From NCBI GenBank assembly GCA_046727435.1, contig JBKPCR010000343.1:1-14739 (forward strand): DNA of 14,739 nucleotides. The letters are read 5' to 3'. The position numbers were made by a program, and so were the translations under genes. Of this stretch, positions 1 through 7,260 are shown in pieces (position 1 is the stretch's first letter; each line of letters begins with the position of its first letter). The notes under the pieces were generated by a model. That model searched no databases, was not told the DNA's origin, and saw nothing but the letters and a program-made list of their open reading frames with translations. The DNA is from CAVPRW01 sp046727435 [NCBI: bacterium] (GTDB lineage: Bacteria > Tectomicrobia > Entotheonellia > J063).

Positions 1-664
1 CCCCCGCATGGCCAGCTTCCTTCCAGGCCTGGCGGTATTGCTGGATATACGGTCCCAGCTCGGCGAGGGAAAACACCCGTGAGGGGTTGATGATGATGGG
101 ATACCCCATCCGCCCGACATGGGGAAAGGTGACCTCTGAGGTGATGCCGATGCGGATGGGCGGATGCGGTTTCTGGACCGGTTTGGGCCTAACATAAAGA
201 TTGTCGCACTGGTAGTACTTGCCTGTGAACGAAAAACGCTCCGTGGTCCAGGACTTCAGGATGACCTCCAGGTACTCGTCGAAGCGCTCACGGCTCTCGG
301 CATAGGGCGAGTTGAACCCGTCGTGCGTGTCCGGAAAGGTGCCGCGCCCGACGCCGCACTCCACCCGCCCTTGACTGATATGGTCCAGGGTGGCGATGTC
401 TTCAGCGAAGCGGATCGGATGGCCTAGGGGAAGCAGGACCACCGCCAGGCCAATGCGGATGCGCTGGGTACGGGCGGCGATGGCGCTGGCGATGGTAATG
501 GGGGAGGAGAGGACACTGATCGCGGAAAAATGGTACTCGGCCAGCCATAGTGAGTCGACGCCGCGCGCTTCGGCTTCATCCACCAGACCGAAGCACTGGG
601 CGAAGGCCTCAGCCTCGGTCATCCCTTCACCACAGGGGAATTCGATAAAGAGCCCGCAATCCAT
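1..664 (-). CDS. LLM class flavin-dependent oxidoreductase, partial (C-terminus outside window)
   Basis: The first 221 codons of a bacterial luciferase-like (TIM-barrel) FMN/F420-dependent monooxygenase, running off the left edge. The frame opens MDCGLFIEFPCGEGMTEAE and shows the family landmarks in order: a SLWLAEYHF segment near residue 40, RIRIGLAVVLLPLGHPIRFAED near residue 70, a GRVECGVGRGTFP segment near residue 100, and RPKPVQKPHPPIRIG near residue 160. The ATG at 662-664 is preceded on the minus strand by a strong Shine-Dalgarno sequence, AAAGGAGGG (669-677), which fixes the start. The enzyme is presumably a cytosolic oxidoreductase using a reduced flavin; the substrate cannot be told. 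It is similar in layout to the second LLM gene at 12780-13799. It is divergent from the exonuclease III gene. Confidence 0.9.
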   Translation of the reverse strand, partial: MDCGLFIEFPCGEGMTEAEAFAQCFGLVDEAEARGVDSLWLAEYHFSAISVLSSPITIASAIAARTQRIRIGLAVVLLPLGHPIRFAEDIATLDHISQGRVECGVGRGTFPDTHDGFNSPYAESRERFDEYLEVILKSWTTERFSFTGKYYQCDNLYVRPKPVQKPHPPIRIGITSEVTFPHVGRMGYPIIINPSRVFSLAELGPYIQQYRQAWKEAGHAG

Positions 665-1003
665 GGATCCCTCCTTTCTCGACCAGTCGCCGATCGCCAG
701 CGACCATCGGATCTATGCGGTATATGCTGCGATGGTACCGCCATGCGTGCCCACGTCAGGAGGCATGGACGCGCCTCGCCCATTCATCCATTCTTCCCTC
801 GTCCCTGCCGTGAGCAGTGTAACATGTGCTTCAACCCACCTGTGAGTGATACTACGCTACCGCGCAGGTGACAGGCAAGCACCTCTTCTAGTCAGGAGTC
901 GTTTGACGCCGTGCGGCACCACATGTACTATGCCATGCACGGCCTCATCGAGAGGCGCCTGGCCTGGTTGAGACATCGACACATCGATGGTGAGGAGCTA
1001 CCG
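665..1003. other. Intergenic region between divergent LLM and exonuclease III genes
   Basis: About 340 bases between two divergent starts. The only clear signal is the LLM Shine-Dalgarno at 669-677 (minus). An open frame does extend upstream of the exonuclease start to 911, but its extra N-terminal residues do not resemble the family, so it is treated as leader. No convincing promoter or terminator was found. Confidence 0.5.
992..997 (+). promoter_or_regulatory. Shine-Dalgarno GAGGAG deciding the GTG start of xth
   Basis: GAGGAG lies 6 nt before GTG 1004. It supports the shorter 262-residue product over the in-frame GTG at 911. Confidence 0.7.
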
Positions 1004-1792
1004 GTGAACATCGTCTCCTGGAATGTCAATGGTATTCGTGCTCTCCTGCAGCGTAATCATCTCGCCCCATTCGTGGCCACTTCTGGTGCGGATGTCCTCT
1101 GTCTCCAGGAAACGAAGGCGCAACCGGAACAGGTGCGTCTCGACCTGCCCTCACATCCTTATCATTACTGGAACGGTGCCACACAGAAAGGCTATGCCGG
1201 CACGGCGGTGATCTCGAAAACCGCACCCCTGAGCCTCCGGATGGATATAGGGGTGGCGTGTCACGATGGCGAAGGCCGCGTGATCGCCGCCGAGTTTGAG
1301 GACTTCTTTGTCGTCTCAGTCTATGTGCCCAACGCCAAACGGGACTTGAGTCGCCTGACCGATCGCCAAGATTGGGATCGCTGTTTCCTCGCTTACTTGC
1401 AAGTCCTGGAGCAGCAGAAACCAGTGGTGTGCTGTGGCGATTTCAACGTCGCGCATACAGCCATCGACCTGGCCCGCCCAAAGGATAACGAGGGCCACCA
1501 CGGCTTTACACTGGAGGAACGGGCCGGCTTCCAGAACTTTATGGACGCGGGCTTCATCGATGCCTTTCGGCACCTCCATCCCGGGGCACCGCAGCATTAT
1601 ACCTGGTGGCGCCAGTTCGGTGGGGCACGGGCCCGTAATATCGGCTGGCGGATAGATTACATCCTCATCTCCGCCGCGCTTCTGCCCCGTCTGCGCTCGG
1701 CAACGATTCTATCAGAGGTGTATGGATCGGATCATTGCCCGGTGGTGGTGGAGCTGGGTGAGAAGCCGTCAACACGTCGTCGAGGCCAATAG
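1004..1792 (+). CDS. xth: Exodeoxyribonuclease III
   Basis: Mg2+-dependent 3'-5' exonuclease and AP endonuclease of the exonuclease III/APE1 family, acting in base-excision repair. It has 262 residues, close to the usual 250-270. Visible motifs: NVNGIRA near residues 7-13, the metal-binding Glu in LQETK (residue 36), a YAGTAV segment, YVPNA, the catalytic GDFN, an arginine-rich ARNIGWRIDYIL segment, and the terminal SDH triad (about 242-244). The start is taken at GTG 1004, because GAGGAG (992-997) lies about 6 nt upstream and translation from there begins exactly at the family's usual N-terminus. The longer in-frame extension to 911 has no such support. It ends with TAG, which shows that amber codons terminate translation in this genome. 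Confidence 0.95.
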   Translation: MNIVSWNVNGIRALLQRNHLAPFVATSGADVLCLQETKAQPEQVRLDLPSHPYHYWNGATQKGYAGTAVISKTAPLSLRMDIGVACHDGEGRVIAAEFEDFFVVSVYVPNAKRDLSRLTDRQDWDRCFLAYLQVLEQQKPVVCCGDFNVAHTAIDLARPKDNEGHHGFTLEERAGFQNFMDAGFIDAFRHLHPGAPQHYTWWRQFGGARARNIGWRIDYILISAALLPRLRSATILSEVYGSDHCPVVVELGEKPSTRRRGQ

Positions 1793-2083
1793 GTGTACGT
1801 CCTCAATTCGTCCAGATCGATCTGTCTACGGGCGCAGGGCGCGCATACACCGGTTTGGCCTTATCGATGGGGGCAAAGAGCTTGAAGCGATGCGGTCAGA
1901 TGGCGGTACACACCCGCTGGGAAAACACAGCCGAGGCTCTCATCTCAGCGTCTCGGCGTCCGAGCGCACCGTCGCCTCACAGGAGCGATAAACCTATCTT
2001 AGCAAATCGGTGGGGTGGACGTGCATGGAAGACAGATAGATATTGTGAGTGCTGCTATTTCCCGGGTATTCCTCGCACCCTCA
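1793..2083. other. Intergenic region between convergent xth and HNH genes
   Basis: About 290 bases between two converging genes. Open frames here are short and match nothing recognisable. A 26-codon minus-strand stretch ending near 1806 (ending PAPVDRSIWTN) has a plausible composition but lies behind a stop codon and cannot be identified. No clear hairpin terminator with a T-run was seen. Confidence 0.4.
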
Positions 2084-2515
2084 TCAGGCCTCTGGTGGAT
2101 GCCATCCGGCCAATACCCAATAGCTCCGTACCTCCAACACATCGGAATCATCACTGAGATGTAATGCTATGACTGTGGCGCGGCCAATGGCAGTTCGCCC
2201 AACAATGCGGAGCCCATCGTCGCTCCAGCCAAAGTGGTCGGACCACGTCTGCGTGCGCGGATTGAAGAGTGGGACTACGGCGCCGGTTGCTGGATCCACG
2301 GCCGTGGTTTTGTCACTCTTATAACGGTTGCAAATGGGGCAAGCCACCCAGAGGTTTGCTTCTGCATTGCTCCCCCCTTTTGCCAGAGGAATGATGTGCT
2401 CGATCTCCAAGCGAGCCATGACCAAATGCTGCGGACTTAGGCAGTACCCGCAGCGATTTCTTGCCGCCGACCGCACCCGACGTTCGATCACGGCGGAGAT
2501 GGAGGCACGCGCCAT
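2084..2515 (-). CDS. HNH endonuclease
   Basis: A 143-residue HNH-family nuclease of the zinc-stabilised type. Two CxxC knuckles (C22/C25 in RCGYC and C59/C62 in CPICN) bracket the core. The catalytic His lies in EHIIPLAKGG (H40), with Asn in ANLW (N54) and in CNRYK (N63). Family members cut double-stranded DNA using a single metal ion; whether this one nicks, restricts or homes is unknown. The gene starts 4 nt after the stop of the small upstream gene at 2520-2882, so the two are almost certainly co-transcribed and translationally coupled. Nothing in the frame suggests damage. Confidence 0.92.
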   Translation of the reverse strand: MARASISAVIERRVRSAARNRCGYCLSPQHLVMARLEIEHIIPLAKGGSNAEANLWVACPICNRYKSDKTTAVDPATGAVVPLFNPRTQTWSDHFGWSDDGLRIVGRTAIGRATVIALHLSDDSDVLEVRSYWVLAGWHPPEA

Positions 2516-2519
2516 CGGG

Positions 2520-2882
2520 TCACGTGAGCATGGCTTTCAAGCCACGGGCTACCGCGACCTTCCAGGCTTGGGCTTTGCGCACCAGTCCGCGCCGATACAT
2601 CTGCATCAACACATCCAGCCGAGCCCGGTCAATGTCGTCAAGTTGGCCCTCGCGATTGCGGGCGAGCAGGCGGCTTAACTCTTTTTGGTCCTGGTCAGCC
2701 AGCTGTGTGTCACACAAGCCAAGGATTTCTGCGTCCGAGAGACTTTCAACCGGCACCTCCGCCGCGGCTTGATCAATCCAGTCCACTAAGACCTCCTCAA
2801 CACGCCTGTGCGTCCTCACGGCCACGGCCCGGGCGCTGCGAACCACGTGCTCAGGCAATTGGAGGGTCACAATCTCGCTCAT
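2520..2882 (-). CDS. Small helical protein paired with HNH endonuclease
   Basis: A 120-residue, probably cytosolic protein rich in charge and helix-forming residues. Key stretches are TLQLPEHVVRSARAVA near the N-terminus, RVEEVLVDWIDQAAAEVPVE, and RRGLVRKAQAWKVAVARGL near the C-terminus. The ATG at 2880-2882 is preferred over an upstream in-frame start at 2966: AGGAG lies about 7 nt upstream of it, and the N-terminal TLQLPEHV is what I recall for this family. Similar proteins occur directly upstream of HNH nucleases in cyanobacteria and Chloroflexota, but I know of no assigned function. The N-terminus could be a ribbon-helix-helix-like DNA-binding or antitoxin segment; that is inference. Confidence 0.75.
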   Translation of the reverse strand: MSEIVTLQLPEHVVRSARAVAVRTHRRVEEVLVDWIDQAAAEVPVESLSDAEILGLCDTQLADQDQKELSRLLARNREGQLDDIDRARLDVLMQMYRRGLVRKAQAWKVAVARGLKAMLT

Positions 2883-3122
2883 CCTCACGCTCCTGTCCGT
2901 CAAGCAAAATGCTCTCCACGACGGTCTCTTTCTGGTGGGAGAACATGCTACATCCATTATACACAAGCGGCAAATAGGAAATGATAGGTACTATTATAAT
3001 TGCAAACCCTATTGTCCCCGACCCCATCTCACCTCGGCGGCGGTAGAGCGTACGTCAAGAGTGCTGAGATTTGGCGGGCACTAACTTGGATCGGCCGCAG
3101 GCAACAGAAAACACCGCTCACA

Positions 3123-3151
3123 TTGACAACGCATCAACACAACATTAGTGT
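3123..3151 (+). promoter_or_regulatory. Candidate promoter of the DUF6932-like/XRE pair, apparently leaderless
   Basis: A perfect -35 consensus TTGACA at 3123-3128 is followed after 17 bp by a weak -10, TAGTGT (3146-3151). Transcription would begin about 7 bp further on, at or next to the ATG at 3158. No Shine-Dalgarno precedes that ATG, which fits a leaderless message. Confidence 0.45.
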
Positions 3152-3156
3152 TGTGT
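3137..3156. promoter_or_regulatory. Palindromic operator candidate (8+8 bp arms, 4-bp spacer)
   Basis: ACACAACA (3137-3144), spacer TTAG, then TGTTGTGT (3149-3156) form a perfect inverted repeat ending one base before the ATG at 3158. It overlaps the candidate -10. It is well placed for autorepression by the XRE protein encoded second in this unit. Confidence 0.6.
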
Positions 3157-3157
3157 C

Positions 3158-3598
3158 ATGATACCGCCGTTCAACGTGTTGGGAAATCTCCCTATTCGTG
3201 TCTATGAGGCGACCTGGCAGGAGTTTACATATCGCTTTGGCCCGACTCCACACCGACGTGTATTGCTGGCAGGATTGAGAGCTGCGCTGGAAGCTCTATG
3301 TACTGCAGGCTGCCGCAGGATCTATATCAATGGCGGCTTTGTGGCAGCGAAGCAGCGGCTAAATGACTATGATGGGTGCTGGGACAGTGAGGGAGTCGAC
3401 CCCGATCAGCTTCACCCGGTCCTGCTCATCTTTGACCGTGGCCGGGCTGCTCAGAAGGCCAAGTATCAGGGGGAACTTTTCCCTGCCCAGTTCCATGAGG
3501 GTAGCAGTGGAGCCACTTTTCTGGAGTTTTGCCAGATCGACGAGGAGACTGGGGACGCGACAGGCATCATTGTCGTGGAGCTACGGGAGCTGCCATGA
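3158..3598 (+). CDS. DUF6932-like protein, nucleotidyltransferase-type
   Basis: A 146-residue protein opening MIPPFNVLGNLPIRVYEATWQEF, typical of the DUF6932-like proteins I recognise. The core RIYINGGFVAAKQRLNDYD has the shape of a minimal nucleotidyltransferase active site: a hydrophobic strand, then G-G/S, then D-x-D (DYD near residue 70). Members I recall carry GSFVT here, while this one has GGFVA; both fit the general hG[GS] rule. The conserved GRAAQKAKYQGELFPA and a TFLEFCQID segment follow. The stop overlaps the XRE start (ATGA at 3595-3598). By analogy with MNT-type toxins, one partner may modify a target and be held in check by the other; this is inference. Confidence 0.75.
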   Translation: MIPPFNVLGNLPIRVYEATWQEFTYRFGPTPHRRVLLAGLRAALEALCTAGCRRIYINGGFVAAKQRLNDYDGCWDSEGVDPDQLHPVLLIFDRGRAAQKAKYQGELFPAQFHEGSSGATFLEFCQIDEETGDATGIIVVELRELP

Positions 3599-4068
3599 TC
3601 AAGAACGCGCGACAGTATCAAATTACAAGGTCGCAAGTCGCGAAGCTCGAACGCGGATTGACGCAGTTGACCGCCGAGGCGAAGAGCGTTGGTACAGTGC
3701 CCCCACGGCTTCAGCAGGCGCAAGAGGACGCCCTGCGGAGCCAAATCGCTGACCTACGCGAGCAATTCATCGAGTATGAAGCCCTCTGGGCGCGGAAGCG
3801 GAAGGTACTAGCCTTTGAGTCGTTTGAGGAATTTCCCCGGGCACTTGTCCAGGCACGCATTGCTGCTGGCATCAGTCAGAAGGAGTTGGCAAAGCGGTTA
3901 GGGCTCAAAGAGCAACAGATTCAGCGCTACGAGGCGACCGAATATGCCTCCGCGAGCTTGGCACGCGTAGCCTTCGTGATCCAAGCCCTGGGCCTCACCG
4001 TGCGCGAAGAGATCGTCTTGCCTCGGGCCCAGACATCACCCGAGGCGGCCGGGGAAGGTCATGCATGA
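3595..4068 (+). CDS. XRE-family helix-turn-helix regulator (possible antitoxin)
   Basis: 157 residues from the ATG at 3595. The N-terminal half (about residues 10-70) is heptad-like and Glu/Gln/Arg-rich, probably a coiled coil for dimerisation (TRSQVAKLERGLTQL and SQIADLREQFIEYEALW). An XRE/Cro helix-turn-helix follows (RIAAGISQKELAKRLG then KEQQIQRYEATEY), with a trailing strand VREEIVLP. The start is chosen because it overlaps the preceding stop (ATGA) and gives the MIKNxRQYxITRSQ opening common to this group. It is the likely binder of the palindrome at 3137-3156. The architecture resembles antitoxin-type regulators, but toxicity of the partner is untested. Confidence 0.85.
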   Translation: MIKNARQYQITRSQVAKLERGLTQLTAEAKSVGTVPPRLQQAQEDALRSQIADLREQFIEYEALWARKRKVLAFESFEEFPRALVQARIAAGISQKELAKRLGLKEQQIQRYEATEYASASLARVAFVIQALGLTVREEIVLPRAQTSPEAAGEGHA

Positions 4069-4139
4069 TGCGGTGGGTTAGAGAATTTGACGCGCATCGC
4101 TGGCCATATGGTCCAGCAATCATCCCTAATATTACCTGG

Positions 4140-4163
4140 GCGCAAAAAAGAATCCTTTTGCGT
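4140..4163. repeat. Perfect hairpin (7-bp stem plus G-T closing pair)
   Basis: CGCAAAA (4141-4147) pairs with TTTTGCG (4156-4162) around the 8-nt loop AAGAATCC, and the outer pair 4140/4163 is G-T. It lies about 70 bp after the XRE stop. No T-run follows, so it is not a standard intrinsic terminator. It could be a weak terminator or a protein-binding palindrome. Confidence 0.4.
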
Positions 4164-4501
4164 AGAATATTGATCCGGTAGAATGATGTGGAATTGGCAG
4201 CATAGGAGAGCAAAGCATACCTAGTACACCTCTCCGATCCATGTCACCAACCAAGCTGAAACAGGCGACTTAGCCTGGATGATCGCTAGAACAAGGAAAG
4301 TCGCTCTTTTTGACCTGAGCCATGCTGTGAAAATGGATCAGCTAGGAGCGTTCAGTTGTGAGATCTTAGCTCTTGTAGAGGATCTTTGGTTCTAATGAGA
4401 AGGGGAAGATGAGAATGCAAGAGCTATCCCACTAGCCCTGGAGTGACTCTCTCACCCGAAAATTTGCCATATTGTGACCAGCAGTGCGTTCCTGATAAGA
4501 T

Positions 4502-4507
4502 GGAAGG
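4502..4507 (+). promoter_or_regulatory. Shine-Dalgarno GGAAGG supporting the TTG start of the helicase
   Basis: GGAAGG lies 9 nt before TTG 4517. No ATG or GTG in this frame near here gives the expected N-terminus. Confidence 0.55.
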
Positions 4508-4516
4508 CGGTGCTAT

Positions 4517-6331
4517 TTGGTCGATTTCAGCAAGTTAAATTCCGCTCGATCACAGGCCACTCCGACCGATCCACTCCGCATCTTTCAGCGGCTACCCAAA
4601 CCGCCTCACATCAACGACCTTTGGGAATCTCAAAGCGAGGCGCTAAAACTTTGGACGCAGCGCCGGGCCGAAAACGACCTCGTCATCAAGTTGAATACCG
4701 GCGGCGGGAAAACTTTGGTCGGGCTTCTCATTGGCCAAGCGTTGCTCCATGAACTCCGACAGCCGGTACTGTATCTTTGCCCCAATACCCAACTCGTTCG
4801 ACAAGCCGCCACAAAGGCGACTGAGGTTGGGCTTCCAACCCTTACATACGAACGTGGCCCAGGTGAGCTGCCGGCAGAGTTCCTCAATGCCGAGGCCATT
4901 CTGATTGCCACATACAGCGCCCTGTTTCATGGCCGCAGCAAATTCGGCGTATTAAGAAGCGGGGCAGAACCTGTGAAAGTTGGCGGCATTATCTGCGATG
5001 ATGCACACGTGGCATTCTCTACAGTTCGAGATGCCTTTTCCATCTCGATTGCGCGTAGAGCTTGTCTTGATCTTTACACTGACCTTACTACACGGTTTCG
5101 AGGGGATTTTCAGGAGATAGGGAGACTCGGCTCTTTCGATGACATTATCGAGCGTCAGACTCCAGAGGTTCTTGAAATCCCCTATCCGGCCTGGGCATCA
5201 AAAGCGGATGCCGTCCGGAAATTACTGGCCCGAAAGTATGCCACCACCTTTCAGTACCAGCTACCTTTACTGCGTGACCACTTTGAGGCCTGCCATGCGC
5301 TGATCAGTGCTCGTGACTTCTCGATCACTGCGATTCAGCCCTTAACACATCTGTTGCCAAGCTTCGACGAATGTTGCCATCGGGTTTATATGTCAGCAAC
5401 CATCGCAGATGACAGCTCAATTGTCCGTACCTTTGATGCTCATCCTAAGGCGATCCTGAATCCTATTGTCCCTCAGTCACTCGCAGGAGTTGGTGAACGC
5501 ATGATTCTGGCGCCAGCGTTGACGAAGCTGGGTATTCGAGCTGACTTGAAACTGGCTCGACAACTAGCCGCGGAAGTAGCGAAGCAAGCTGGAGTAGACG
5601 TGCTTGTTCCTTCTGAAACAGTGGGGAAGCGTTGGGATGGCGTGGCCACGCTGGTGATGGGCGATAAAGTTGAGGTGGTTGTGGCGGACCTAGTTGTGGG
5701 AACTCGGGGTGGCCCCTTTGTCTTTGCAAATCGCTATGACGGCATCGATTTGATCGGAGATGCTTGCCGACTTCTCATCATGGATGGCCTGCCCATGGGT
5801 GCCAATACATACGAAATTTTTCGCGCAGAGGCACTGCAGGGGAGCAGCTCCCTTAATATCAGTCTTGCGCAGAAGATCGAACAGGGCGTAGGAAGGGCCA
5901 CGCGAGGGGCAGGTGATTACTGTGTCGTTCTCCTGATCGGACAGGATTTGGTATCCTGGATAGCGCGGTGGGACAGCCTCAGTCTGATGACGCCGAGCAC
6001 TAGGACACAGGTTGACATGGGCCATGAGATTAGCAAAAGTATTGCTGAATCGAACGAGCTCATCGAGACCATTCAGCAGTGCCTAACGCGAGACCCAGAG
6101 TGGACCAGGTGCCACGCTGAGACCCTTGCCGATCATGCTGAATCTCCCCCGGTCGATGCTTTTGCAATCGAAGCTGCATCGGTAGAGCGCGAATACGCTC
6201 GCGCATTGGTGGCGAGACAGTATCCCAATGCTGCCGAGATTGCGCTCCGGTTCGCCAGTGAACACCAAGAGGATAGAAGGCTGCGGGGATGGTTTCTTCA
6301 GCTTGCAGCTCGTGCCCGACGGTATGCATAG
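4517..6331 (+). CDS. SF2 (DEAD/DEAH-like) helicase; N-terminal part of a frame cut by an in-frame TAG
   Basis: A 604-residue superfamily 2 ATPase/helicase. Motif I LNTGGGKT (Lys 65) binds ATP. Motif II is DDAH (161-164), motif III SAT (293-295). A motif IV/V-like stretch contains FANRYDGIDL (403-412) with RLLIMDGLP. Motif VI is QGVGRATRG (456-464). The start is TTG at 4517, with GGAAGG (4502-4507) 9 nt upstream, and MVDFSKLN is the N-terminus I recall for these proteins. The frame stops at TAG 6329-6331 (ARRYA-stop), but the same frame continues (DPVGANEMQRKAF) into a nuclease domain that in relatives is part of one protein of about 840 residues. It probably translocates on DNA for the downstream nuclease. 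First gene of the SPARSA operon. Confidence 0.85.
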   Translation: MVDFSKLNSARSQATPTDPLRIFQRLPKPPHINDLWESQSEALKLWTQRRAENDLVIKLNTGGGKTLVGLLIGQALLHELRQPVLYLCPNTQLVRQAATKATEVGLPTLTYERGPGELPAEFLNAEAILIATYSALFHGRSKFGVLRSGAEPVKVGGIICDDAHVAFSTVRDAFSISIARRACLDLYTDLTTRFRGDFQEIGRLGSFDDIIERQTPEVLEIPYPAWASKADAVRKLLARKYATTFQYQLPLLRDHFEACHALISARDFSITAIQPLTHLLPSFDECCHRVYMSATIADDSSIVRTFDAHPKAILNPIVPQSLAGVGERMILAPALTKLGIRADLKLARQLAAEVAKQAGVDVLVPSETVGKRWDGVATLVMGDKVEVVVADLVVGTRGGPFVFANRYDGIDLIGDACRLLIMDGLPMGANTYEIFRAEALQGSSSLNISLAQKIEQGVGRATRGAGDYCVVLLIGQDLVSWIARWDSLSLMTPSTRTQVDMGHEISKSIAESNELIETIQQCLTRDPEWTRCHAETLADHAESPPVDAFAIEAASVEREYARALVARQYPNAAEIALRFASEHQEDRRLRGWFLQLAARARRYA

Positions 6332-6337
6332 GATCCC

Positions 6338-7030
6338 GTGGGTGCGAATGAAATGCAGCGTAAGGCCTTCACTGCTAATCCGATGCTGTGGTCTCCTCCC
6401 GGAATGGCAGAGCTTTATACGCCAACACCGGCAGTCGGAAATCAGGCTCAGAACATTATGGACCAAATTGCAAAATTTGCTGTCCTAACAGGCCACCTGC
6501 AAGACTTTAATGAAGCCGTTAGCTGGCTGACGCCTGCTGCCACAAGTAATCAACAAGAAGAAGGGCTCAAGCGTCTGGGTGCCTTTGTTGGCTTCCATAG
6601 CGAGCGCCCAGAGCGGGACTATGGAGTAGGGCCTGATGTGCTCTGGCTTCCTGATGAGGCACTGGGATACGTCATCGAATGCAAGGGTAACAAACAAGCT
6701 AAGAACCTTCTCCAGAAGGCTGATCACAGCCAGTTACTCATCTCTGCAGAATGGTTCGAAGAGCAGTATCCTGGTCGAACCTGCGTTCGGGTTCAGCTCC
6801 ATCCCAACGATAAGGCGACCCGTGCTGCCATGGCACAGAATACTTTTGCCCTTACATTCGACGGCATGGATCGCTTGGTCTCTGCTGTACGAGCTGTTCT
6901 GACAGAGGTTTGCCTTGCAGTAACCACGACGCAGAGACGGTTGCACCTGTGTCAAGAGCTTCTCAAGCGCCATCATTTGACCCCTCAGGCACTGATTGAA
7001 CAGTACTTCACGAAGTTCAGAATTGTCTGA
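6338..7030 (+). CDS. PD-(D/E)XK nuclease-like C-terminal part of the helicase, downstream of the amber codon
   Basis: The same frame as the helicase resumes after TAG 6329-6331. Counted from GTG 6338, it encodes 230 residues with a restriction-endonuclease-like core: glutamates near 75, then RDYGVGPDVLW with Asp 100, then YVIECKGNK with Glu 114 and Lys 116 (the E-x-K half of PD-(D/E)XK). The linker MQRKAFTANPMLWSPPG and the helical tail look like the C-terminal half of one long helicase-nuclease. An AGGA (6330-6333) overlapping the stop sits 4 nt before the GTG, so a separate product by reinitiation is possible. Otherwise this part is lost or made by readthrough. SIR2-APAZ begins 29 nt after its TGA. 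Confidence 0.75.
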   Translation: MGANEMQRKAFTANPMLWSPPGMAELYTPTPAVGNQAQNIMDQIAKFAVLTGHLQDFNEAVSWLTPAATSNQQEEGLKRLGAFVGFHSERPERDYGVGPDVLWLPDEALGYVIECKGNKQAKNLLQKADHSQLLISAEWFEEQYPGRTCVRVQLHPNDKATRAAMAQNTFALTFDGMDRLVSAVRAVLTEVCLAVTTTQRRLHLCQELLKRHHLTPQALIEQYFTKFRIV

Positions 7031-7059
7031 GAAAAACCTTTCGCCTTCCCGAGTTAGTC

Positions 7060-7260
7060 ATGAATATTGACGAGTTTTTACGGATATTCACAGTACGCGC
7101 CCCCAACCTCATGTGGCTGCTGGGTGCGGGTGCTTCTGCATCTGCAGGAATTCCTACTGCTAGCAGCCTAATATGGCAGTTCAAACGCACCTTGTTTTGT
7201 ACAAGGCAGCGTATATCGGTCAAGAGCTGTGAGGATCTTTCCAACCTCACTATTAGATAA
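7060..7260 (+). pseudogene. SIR2-APAZ protein, N-terminal fragment ending at an in-frame TAA
   Basis: The first 66 codons of the SPARSA SIR2 subunit. The nucleotide-binding Gly-rich loop LLGAGASASAGIP (GAGAS at 22-26) is intact, followed by a helix (SSLIWQFKR). TAA at 7258-7260 stops it after NLTIR. The same frame continues at once with GLQRYFDTQGTFPPENSPEE, which reads as ordinary SIR2 sequence, so only a single codon is wrong. With the break here, the NAD-binding loop and the catalytic residues are on separate polypeptides. The ATG at 7060 lies 29 nt after the helicase-nuclease stop, without a clear Shine-Dalgarno, and in the same operon. Confidence 0.85.

Larger units (their letters stand above)
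2883..3157. other. Divergent intergenic region
   Basis: Separates the HNH unit (minus) from the DUF6932-like/XRE pair (plus). It contains an AT-rich patch with -10-like hexamers: TATAAT on plus at 2995-3000, TATAAT on minus at 2993-2998, and another on minus at 2956-2961. None has a good -35 at 16-18 bp. The minus-strand boxes are plausible candidates for the HNH unit promoter. Confidence 0.35.
4069..4516. other. Intergenic region upstream of the helicase/SPARSA operon
   Basis: About 450 bases, visibly more AT-rich than the flanking genes, and the only sizeable non-coding stretch before the operon, so its promoter should be here. Apart from the hairpin at 4140-4163, nothing firm is seen. TTGTGA near 4474 followed by TGATAA is a poor promoter match and lies too close to the start codon. 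Confidence 0.4.

Noticed and set aside
911-1003. N-terminal extension of exonuclease III to GTG 911
   Set aside because: The extra 31 residues do not look like the family, and GAGGAG points to GTG 1004.
2883-2966. Longer start (2966) for the HNH partner
   Set aside because: ATG 2882 has AGGAG upstream and the expected N-terminus; the extension is dissimilar.
6331-6338. Frameshift between helicase and nuclease
   Set aside because: The reading frame is the same on both sides of TAG 6329-6331; only a stop codon intervenes. The same holds at 7258 and 9882.
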